Part shown: positions 56,149 through 64,000 of the stretch, piece by piece
Layout: each line of letters opens with the position of its first letter
Numbering within the stretch: the first letter of the stretch is position 1
Assembly (NCBI RefSeq): GCF_047511655.1
Contig: NC_133403.1
Location: 16,551,014-16,615,013, forward strand
Source of the DNA: Castor canadensis
Taxonomy: Eukaryota > Chordata > Mammalia > Rodentia > Castoridae
Direction: 5' to 3'
DNA length: 64,000 nt
Position numbers and translations under genes: made by a program
Notes under the pieces: generated by a model
What the model saw: the letters and a program-made list of their open reading frames with translations, nothing else
Databases searched by the model: none
Told to the model about the DNA's origin: nothing

Positions 56149-58410
56149 ATGACTCCTTGAATCAAAATCTCTCATTAATGCTGTGGGAATGGATGGAGTG
56201 CTCCAGGATGTCTTGGTGTTCAGTGACTTCTGATCTTGTTCTACTTGGTTATTCAGTAGATAGAAGTTAAGAAATTCATTTACTAGATAACAATTAGGAT
56301 ATCATCACTTTGTGTGTGGGGGGGGTGGGTGTGTTTGTGTGTGAGTGATATTTCTAGTTCAATTTGCCATCACCAATTTGTAGTGACTTTGTAGAAGTCA
56401 CTTTGACCAAGAGCCTTGTGTTGGTCTAACTAAATGTGTTCAGTTACACAAATGAAAGCTGTACTGTTTTGTCCCTGAGAAAATCTTTGCAGAAATGAAT
56501 GCCCTTCCCGAGTGCTTCATGATATTTCCTAATTTCAGGTGTTCCTGAAATGTGCCATTCACTGAAGAGATGGTAACAATTTCACTGAGAAGGGAATACC
56601 AAGCAATCATTGAGTATATCCTGTTTGTACCGGTGTATTTCTCAGATCAAAGTGAATCAATGTCTTTGTTGACATGAAGTGAATTCTTGTGGTCACTTTG
56701 AGGCTCTTGGCAGCCAGTCTATGTGATTGCCTGTTTTGATGAAATTCGGAACACAGAAGCCTGGAAACACAACCACCTTGTTCCCAGTGTGCTATAATTT
56801 GCATCACAAAAGGGAACATCCTCCCACATGATGGGAGCTGTAGTGCTGGAAGGAAAGTTGCCTCATCCCATGTAAAGAGAGTTTTCTTGACTGATGGAAC
56901 TGCAAAGGCCTTGTTATGTCTTTGTACTCACTGCCAGAAACAATTCCTGTTCTCCAAAATGTGGGTTCCAGATTGGGAGTTCTTTGGAACAGGACAGAAA
57001 TGTCATCCCACTTGAACCTTGAACAACCTGACGAGGGAACCGGGAGGAGAAAAGCAATCCTCAGATCAGAAGATCTTGCCTAGGAACTGCCACAGGAGTT
57101 GGTGGAGATGGGAGGGGTGGGGCCTTAGAAAGAGTGCTTATGCAGTCTGACCAATCACGAAAGACTTGGTTGTGATGTCACAGTGGGTTCACCGCCCCTG
57201 GAACTTGAAGATTTCTCAGGCAGCTCTTGTCTGGCCTGTCGCTGTCTTCCCAGCCAGCCAAGCCAGAAGAACTGTAGGAATGTGCCCCTGTCTTGTGTGG
57301 AAGACTTCTCAGTTAAGTGGAGCCTAGGGAAACAGCACAAGTACAGCAGGAGCACATGGGTAACCTTAGCACATCAGGCTTATGGCATTCAATTCTTGAC
57401 CTGCTAGCCTAAGCTACTATGCCCCACAGTTTGGAGTGTCCACAGGCCTTTGTGCCCTTTGGTCCTGGGTCTCACCAAGCTGAACAGGCCACCCTGAACC
57501 TCATGTGGTACACAGGTGGCCTTGATTTCCGGGGCTTTCACTGAACACCCCATCTCACAGTGTGCTGCAGCTGAATGGAAAGGGAGGAAAGAGGTTACAG
57601 GGAGGACAAGGCAACTGTTTATCTCATATCACTTCTTCTCTGGCCTGCAGGGTACATTACACTGTGGTGACAAATGTTTGAAGAAGTTACCCTGATTCAC
57701 CAGTATTTCCTGGTATTCATGAAGTTTGGGTGCTGCTGAATGGTACTTTACTTAGATGAAAGCCCAGAAATTCACTTACTCCAGAATCCTTAATATTCAT
57801 GGGACATAGTCCTGCTGTGGGTGTGTTTGTGTGTGGGGGGGTGCGTGGATGGTTTGTAAACTACTTCCTGTATCAGTGTCTGTTAGGTACTCTGTTCCAA
57901 ATAATGCAAGGCAGCAATGCTTCCTGGAAGTTCCTAATTTCAGGTTTGGCTCAACGTTGCTATTCCGAAGATCAGCCGTAATCTATTGTCCGAGGAGGAA
58001 ATGTTCAACATTCATTGGATATGCCCAGTGTATGTGCAGGTATCATGATACACGTGTCCATGTGCATCATTAGCCTGCTAGAAATGATTTCAATTCCAGT
58101 GATTACTTCAGTCATAGATTCTGGTGGATTAGGGTTTCCCTCCTCATTGGCATAAAGGTGGTAGTATTAGTATGTCTTCTTTCCAAGAACATTGATGGAA
58201 ATGGTATCACATCATGTGTTTTTCTAAGTTTCATGCTTTTTTAAGTCATGAAAGTGTCCACACAGTAGGGTAATGCCAGGATTTCAGCTCTTGTGATGTA
58301 ACTTTCAGCAACCTTTGAATATAGGCGTGTTTGGTTTTTGTGTGTTTGTGTAATACTAGTGGTGTCATAGTGTATTAATTTCTTTGCTCTTTCTAATAAA
58401 TTCTCATACT
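56149..58410. repeat. Tandem array, unit D (2.26 kb, right end cut by L1)
   Basis: Full-length layout, ending at 'aataaattctcatact', where L1 sequence begins at 58411. Includes a G-rich variant of the first microsatellite (56308-56345). Confidence 0.93.
57173..57180 (+). promoter_or_regulatory. CRE-like site with CCAAT box in unit D
   Basis: TGATGTCA preceded by an exact CCAAT at 57151-57155 ('ccaatcacga'). The CCAAT is mutated in A and B. Confidence 0.4.
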
Positions 58411-59455
58411 TTGTGGCCTGTTTTTACTGTTGTTGATTTCTAGTTTTAATGCACTGTGATCAGATAATATGCGTGGAATTATTTCTATTTTGTTATGTCT
58501 GTTGTAGCTTGCTTTGTGACCTAAAATATGGTCAATTTTGGAGAAGGCTCCATGGGCTACTGAGAAGAATGACTATTCTGCAGAAAATCATTGAAATATG
58601 CTGTACACATTAGCTAGATCAATTTGAGGTATGGTGTGAAATAGGTGTAGAATTTCTTTATTCATTTTTTGTTTGGATGACCTATCTATTGGTGATGGAA
58701 GAGTATTAAAATCTCCAACAAAAACTGTGTTGTATTCTATATATGTTTTTAAGTCCTTCAGAATATGTTTGATGAAATTGGGTGCGTTGCCATTGGGTGC
58801 ATACAGGATGGATAATGGTGTTTCATTTTGGTGCTTTTTCCCTTTTATTGGTATTGAGTGTCTTTCTTTATCTCACTTGATCAATGTAAGTTTGAGGTCT
58901 ACTTTGTCTGAAAAAAGTATTGCAATCCCTGCCTGTTTTCAGGGGCCATTTTAATGGTTTTTACCTTTGTTCATTATTTGTTTTTTCTCTTTTACAACCT
59001 TCAATATTCTTTCTCCATTCTCTGTGCTTGTTGTTTGAATGATAATATCTCGTGGGGTAGTTCTACTTTGTCCAAGTCTGCTTGATGTCCTGGAGGCTTC
59101 CTGTATCTGAATGGGCAAAATTTTCTTTAGATTTGGGAAATTTTCGGTTATTATCCTGTTGAATATATTACTAATTTCTTTGCTTGTACCTCTTCTACTT
59201 CTTCAATGCCCATGATCCTCAGGTTTGGTCTTTTGATGGGGTCCCTGTTTTCTTGCATATTCCTTTCACAGAACTGGAGTTGTCTGACTAATAATTCCTC
59301 AGTTTTTCCTTTATTTACCAGTTCATCTTCAAGTTCTGAGATTCTGTCTTCTGCTTATTCTAGTCTTCTGGAGTGGTCTTCCATTTTATTTTGTATTACT
59401 GTTTCATTATTTTTTCTGACGTTTTCCATATCCTGTGACACTTCCTCTTTATTGT
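58411..59455 (-). mobile_element. Older L1, antisense: ORF2 5' part and ORF1 (left of nested L1)
   Basis: 'tttttactgttgttgatttctagttttaatgcactgtgatcagataatatg' and 'gcaatccctgcctgttttcaggggccattt' are antisense L1 ORF2 text, followed by ORF1-like antisense ('gggtccctgttttcttgcatattcctttc', 'agttctgagattctgtcttctgc'). The 3' half of ORF2 is missing: the element starts abruptly against tandem unit D. It resumes at 60687. Confidence 0.88.
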
Positions 59456-59469
59456 CAATTTTCATCCTT

Positions 59470-60672
59470 TTTTTTTTAAATTTTATTATTCATATGTGCA
59501 TACAAGGCTTCGGTCATTTCTCCCCCCTGCCCCCATCCCCTCCCTTACCACCCACTCTGCCCCCTCCCTCTCCTCCCCACCCCCTCAATACCCAGCAGGA
59601 ACTATTTTGCCCTTATTTCTAATTTTGTTGTAGAAAGAGTATAAGCAATAATAGGAAGGAACAAGGGTTTTTGCTGGATGAGATAAGGATAGCTATACAG
59701 GGCATTGACTCACATTGATTTCCTGTGCATGTGTGTTACCTTCTAGGTTAATTCTTTTTGATCTAACCTTTTCTCTAGGTCCTGGTCCCCTTTTCCTATT
59801 GGCCTCAGTTGCTTTTAAGGTATCTGCTTTAGTTTCTCTGCGTTAAGGGCAACAAATGTTAGCTAGTGTTTTAGGTGTCTTACCTATCCTTACCCCTCCC
59901 TTGTGTGCTCTCACTTTTATCATGTGTTCAAGTCCAATCCCATTGTTGTGTTTGCCCTTGATCTAATGTCCACATATGAGGGAGAACATACGATTTTTGG
60001 TCTTTTGGGCCAGGCTAACCTCACTCAGAATGATGTTCTCCAATTCCATCCATTTACCAGCAAATGATAACATTTCGTTCTTCTTCATGGCTGCCTAAAA
60101 TTCCATTGTGTATAGATACCACATTTTCTTAATCCATTTGTCAGTGGTGGGGCATCTTGGCTGTTTCCATAACTTGGCTATTGTGAATAGTGCCGCAATA
60201 AACATGGGTGTGCAGGTGCCTCTGGAGTAACCTGTGTCACAGTCCTTTGGGTATATCCCCAAGAGTGGTATTGCTGGATCAAATGGTAGATCAATGTCTA
60301 GCTTTTTAAGTAGCCTCCAAATTTTTTTTCCAGAGTGGTTGTACTAGTTTAAATTCCCACCAACAGTGTAAGAGGGTTCCTTTTTCCCCACATCCTCGCC
60401 AACACCTGTTGGTGGTGGTGTTGCTGATGATGGCTGTTCTAACAGGGGTGAGGTGGAATCTTAGCATGGTTTTAGTTTGCCTTTCCTTTATTGCTAGAGA
60501 TGGTGAGCATTTTTTCATGTGTTTTTTGGCCATTTGAATTTCTTCTTTTGAGAAAGTTCTGTTTAGTTCACTTGCCCATTTCTTTATTGGTTCATTAGTT
60601 TTGGGAGAATTTAGTTTTTTAAGTTCCCTATATATTCTGGTTATCAGTCCTTTGTCTGATGTATAGTTGGCA
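59470..60672 (-). mobile_element. Young 5'-truncated L1, antisense, nested in the older L1
   Basis: Starts with a T-run (poly-A of the minus strand), then the 3' UTR end 'tattcatatgtgcatacaaggcttcggtcatttctccccc', the C-rich tract and ORF2 C-terminal text to 'ctgatgtatagttgg'. Perfect 14-bp target-site duplications caattttcatcctt flank it (59456-59469 and 60673-60686). The short minus frame at 60306-60533 includes [16 protein letters not shown], a conserved L1 ORF2 stretch. The youngest L1 in the window by its flanks. Confidence 0.95.
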
Positions 60673-60686
60673 CAATTTTCATCCTT

Positions 60687-61830
60687 AATTCATTTATCTT
60701 TCTATTTATGGTGTTCTATTTTTCACTTTGATTTTTTTTAGGGATCCTATGATTGCATTTCTTTGTTTTTTGTGTTTTCTCATATTCTTTATTTTTGTTG
60801 TCTTGGAATTTCTTGAGTGCCTCCTCTATATTTTGGTTGACCATGTCTCATAACATCTCTGTGAAATTCTCATTGATTACTTACAGAATTTCTTCTTTTA
60901 GGTGTTCTTGTGGGCCTCATTGGGTTCCTTGTTATAGTTTATCTTTGTTTTGTTGGAGTCTGGATCTGGCTATCCATTTTTTTCAGTTCCCTCTGAATCC
61001 TGTGCTAATTCATTTTTTGGAGAGAATGGTTCCCATCCCTTTTTCATCTTCCCATCATTCTACTTGTTACTGTTTCTGTTTCTGTTCTATGTGTAATTCA
61101 GTATTAGCTAACTTACAACAGTAAAATTCACAAACAGGGAGAGATCGTAGATAATCAAACAGTGAGCAATAAAACACTTTAAAGAAATGAAAAAAGAAAA
61201 AGAAGACAAAAAAATCCCTTGCTCAAGAACAGTGGTATTTAAGTCTTAGTAGTTCTGGTGTTACTCCATTAGTATCCTGTCCTGTTTGTCTGTGTTTCCT
61301 ATGTAGGTTTGGAGCTGGCATGTGGTAGCACAAGAGCCATCCATCAGGGTGATGTACAAATGGGCCTGTGGGGCATCAGCCTGGTGAACTGGCAAGCAGT
61401 GGCCTGGCTAGCCTGTGGCTGGGGCCCTGGTAGGCTGAAAGGCAGTGGTTTTGTGGGACTGTAGAGGCCTATAGGGCTGGCAGGAGGGTGGCATCCCACC
61501 TGTTCTTTCAGTGTATCATGACATGGTGAATCCTTCCACATACTAGAGGTTCAGGGTGCTGAAGTTTCAGCAATCCCTGGTGCTTTACCTCAGCCAAGTG
61601 TGTCTTCTGCATCTCAGCAAGTTCCCTGGTTCTCATAGCATATGCTGTCTGTGTCGGTGTCCCAGTCACAATTTTGGATTCTCTCCAAAGAGTACATTCT
61701 GTCACTGTTTTCAAGTGGGAGAATCATTCACTTTACAGAAAATTGGCCTGTACTTCATGTCCAGATTTCTTTGCATCCTGGTGTCCACCAATGGCTCCTG
61801 CAGTCACAGCAAGTGACAATGTGTGGACAC
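60687..61830 (-). mobile_element. Older L1, antisense: ORF1 N-terminus and 5' UTR (right of nested L1)
   Basis: Continues the ORF1-like antisense text ('ggaatttcttgagtgcctcctctatattttgg') and then becomes GC-richer from 61240. That fits an L1 5' UTR (61300-61830), with no open frame of note. The outer edge is approximate. Confidence 0.7.
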
Positions 61831-62440
61831 AATACCACTAGGTTTCTCTAGCATGGGAGGTGATGACCAAACATCATCATTTAATTTTTGAAATGCATTA
61901 TCAATACTTTAGCCCATGCAGGCATAAAATAGTGATTTTTCTGACTGGCTCCTGAGCACCAGGAATTATAGGAGTGTGTCACCATGCCTGAGTCAAACAC
62001 AGTATTTTAACCAGTGTGGATGGTCCTGTCATATGTGTGCCTTTGGTCACAGGATTTCTCAGAGCACTACTGAGTCCTTTACCTCATGTAAGAGGAGTGA
62101 TTGTGACAATCCAACAATCTCCCATGCTACCTATGGCCTAATAACTGTAGAGGGAAGATAGAGTTAAAAAAAAGAGTTTTGATGGAAGAGAGGCAGAGCC
62201 TGAGTAGACAGGGGATTTCGGTTGGAGAGAAGATGGGTGAAGGGGCTTTGAGGACAGCAGCTCTGTCCTAGAAAGATGATATCATAATGTTCCAGTTTCC
62301 ATCATCACTCTAAAACCAGATACCCTTCTATCACAAATTTAAACATGACTTGACTTTGGAACTGAGATCCCTTACTGGGCATAGCAGAACCAGAGGCCAG
62401 TTGACTTCAGTCTTGCTACATGTATAAGAAGAGGACTCTC
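61831..62440. other. Upstream flank of the IGHV pseudogene
   Basis: A short B1-like piece lies near 61950-62000 ('gagcaccaggaattataggagtgtgtcaccatgcctgag'). Otherwise no recognised feature. Confidence 0.5.
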
Positions 62441-62443
62441 CAC

Positions 62444-62451
62444 ATGCAAAT
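62444..62451 (+). promoter_or_regulatory. Immunoglobulin V promoter octamer
   Basis: ATGCAAAT, the exact octamer bound by OCT1/OCT2 in immunoglobulin V promoters. It is about 107 bp upstream of the leader ATG at 62558, the usual distance and orientation for a heavy-chain V gene. Confidence 0.85.
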
Positions 62452-62557
62452 TATTATTTAGTCTCTAGATGATATCACCCTCTTAGGCTGTGGGAGCTCA
62501 GAGTTCTCTCCTCACATAGGGCTGAGGTCTCTGGGGAAAGCAGGACTAGTCTAGAAG

Positions 62558-62992
62558 ATGAGACTTTTTGGGTCTTCTCCTGTGCCTGGTGATGGGTCCC
62601 CAATATGAGTGTCTGCAATATCAAATGTGGGGCTATTGGGAAGTTGAGATTACAGATGAATAACAGATGATTCCTCTTGTCACCAGGTGTCCTCTGACAA
62701 ATACAGCTGCTGGAGTCACGACCTGGCCTGCTGAATCTCACATAGACCCTGTCCCATACTTGTGCTCTCTGGATTGTCCATCACAAGTGTTTTCTGCTTG
62801 GGGTGGATCTGGCAGCCCCAAGGAAAAGGCCTAGTGTGGATGGGGAGATATGTTATGATGGAAGCACTTAGTACAGCCTGTCCCTCAAGATCCACAGATC
62901 CATCTCCAGAGACATATCCAAGAACAAGTACTTTGTGCTGCTGAACTCTGTGACTACAGAGGACACAGCTGTGTGTTACTGTGCAAGAAATA
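62558..62992 (+). pseudogene. IGHV pseudogene (clan II, like human IGHV4 / mouse IGHV3)
   Basis: A heavy-chain V segment relic. The leader exon begins ATG 62558; a one-base T-run indel hides the hydrophobic GLLLCLV core. The splice donor near 62604 is degenerate. An acceptor AG (62685-62686) leads to the V exon (62687-62992). Framework landmarks: QIQLLES in FR1, SGLSITS before CDR1, GWIWQPQGKGLVWMG in FR2, [12 protein letters not shown] and [16 protein letters not shown] in FR3. The FR3 wording is that of clan II families. Defects: TGA in the second leader part, TAG in FR1, TAG in CDR2 and two or more frameshifts. It cannot make an antibody chain. Confidence 0.93.
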
Positions 62993-63029
62993 CACTGACA
63001 GGACTTCAGTGCAATTCCTGACACAAACC
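62993..63029 (+). other. Degenerate V-region recombination signal
   Basis: Directly after the FR3 end come CACTGAC (only the leading CAC and part of the heptamer match CACAGTG), a 21-bp spacer and ACACAAACC, 8 of 9 matching the nonamer ACAAAAACC. A heavy-chain V needs a 23-bp spacer, so this signal is decayed. Confidence 0.65.
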
Positions 63030-63031
63030 TC

Positions 63032-64000
63032 CATGCAGGGGTACTCAGGACCAGCATGGGGCACTTAACTCACAGCTAGCAAAGCATCAGTCCCAATGGC
63101 TGATACAGACTCATAGATGAACTTTTCTTTTGATGCACTGGCTCCTACACAGTCATCTACCAGACAATACCGTGAGGATCTCTCCTGTCTCAGAAAACAT
63201 TAATCTGTCTCTTCTCTCTTTTCTTTTCTGGTGGTAGTGTTTTTTGAACTCAGAGCCATTTTCTTCCTTTGCAGTTCTGCCCGTTCATCCACACATCGAG
63301 ATTCTCTTTCTTTAGATATATTTTTTCAGATACAGTCTCATCTTATTGCTATCTGTGAGTCTTGCACTGTGCTCCTCCTCCTCATTTTTCCAGTGGAGGT
63401 TACAAAACTGGAGCATGCCTCCATTCCTGCCTTGTTTGTTAAAATGTGATATCATCATTATAAGTGGTAACATTTCACTTTTATGTTTATTTCCTCTTTG
63501 TCCTCCTACTACAAATACCAACATTTTGCCACTTGTTTAATCTTCGTGGTTTCCAAATTCTTTTTAATAACTGTAGGTCCTGTAATACTTCATTATTGGT
63601 AAATAGAGATAAAACAAACAAGGATTGAGGGCATTCTTTTTTTGTGTGTGTTTCTGGGGCTTGATTTCAGTGCCTACATCTTGAGCCAGTCCACCAGCTT
63701 TTTTTCAGTGAAGAGATTTTTCAAGATATGGTCTTCTAAACTATTTATTTGCCCAGATTGGCATCAAACTGCAATACTCCTGAATAGCTAGTATTACAGG
63801 TGTCAGCCACTGATGTCAGGTTGAAGGTTTTCTTTCTAGACTATTTTTTCCTTTGCCTAATTGAAAATCTTCAGAATTTGTGCTAGCAGATGTTACTTTC
63901 TTTCATGATGATCCATGTTTGCCTGAATCACTTGTCATGAGTGATTTCATTTTCATTTGAAAATAGTTTTATATTAATATTTGAGGAAACTTCTTTTCCT
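63032..64000. other. Downstream flank with one SINE
   Basis: No further V segment or exon is seen. About 63640-63830 is an antisense composite SINE ('cttgatttcagtgcctacatcttgagcca', 'gtattacaggtgtcagccac'). Confidence 0.55.
63640..63830 (-). repeat. Composite SINE, antisense
   Basis: tRNA-like module then B1-like module, same arrangement as 15409-15622, more decayed. Confidence 0.6.

Noticed and set aside
50616-58410. CRISPR-like or satellite array
   Set aside because: Units are over 2 kb with internal structure and no short repeat-spacer pattern; this is a eukaryotic tandem duplication.
59206-59622. 138-codon plus-strand frame
   Set aside because: It lies on the antisense strand of two L1 elements and crosses an L1 insertion boundary and the C-rich 3' UTR.
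60753-61124. 123-codon plus-strand frame
   Set aside because: Antisense shadow of L1 ORF1.
62716-63057. 113-codon minus-strand frame
   Set aside because: Antisense shadow of the IGHV pseudogene.

Overview
This window is repeat-rich mammalian nuclear DNA. I see no intact multi-exon gene. Most open frames are chance or transposon-derived. The SINE tails (a tRNA-like 'gtttgaactcagggcctca...accacttgagcca' module joined to a B1/Alu-like module), many L1 3' ends and an IGHV pseudogene suggest a rodent. The SINE form is one I associate with Castorimorpha (beaver, kangaroo rat). That assignment is inference.

Layout: (1) 1-6457 is one copy of a 6.4 kb segmental duplication whose partner is 43917-50347, same orientation. 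Each copy carries a U6 snRNA pseudogene fused to an L1 tail. (2) 10525-12742 is a TPX2 retrocopy between 14-bp target-site duplications. It keeps a 410-codon frame in which the N-terminal Aurora-A-binding segment is duplicated in frame. (3) 13985-16500 is an old antisense L1 interrupted by a SINE cluster. (4) 16657-24345 is a younger antisense L1 split by an internally deleted class I endogenous retrovirus (16922-23309). (5) 24615-29178 on the minus strand holds four consecutive decayed exons of TUBGCP5 with introns retained. (6) 29900-43780 is mostly old repeats: L1 pieces, a MER5-like element, a MIR, a possible solo LTR and a small local duplication. (7) 50616-58410 is a four-unit tandem array of a 2.3 kb sequence. 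Its third unit has lost about 1.4 kb, and each full unit carries promoter-like motifs. (8) 58411-61830 is an older antisense L1 containing a second L1 with a perfect 14-bp target-site duplication. (9) 62444-63030 is an immunoglobulin heavy-chain V pseudogene with an intact promoter octamer.

The coding relics do not form a pathway. They are a retrocopy (TPX2), a duplicated unprocessed fragment (TUBGCP5), a V-segment relic and transposons. The items most worth following up are the TPX2 open frame with two Aurora-A-binding modules, the duplicated U6-L1 chimera, the tandem array with its repeated promoter-like module, and the neighbourhood of TUBGCP5 and IGHV relics.
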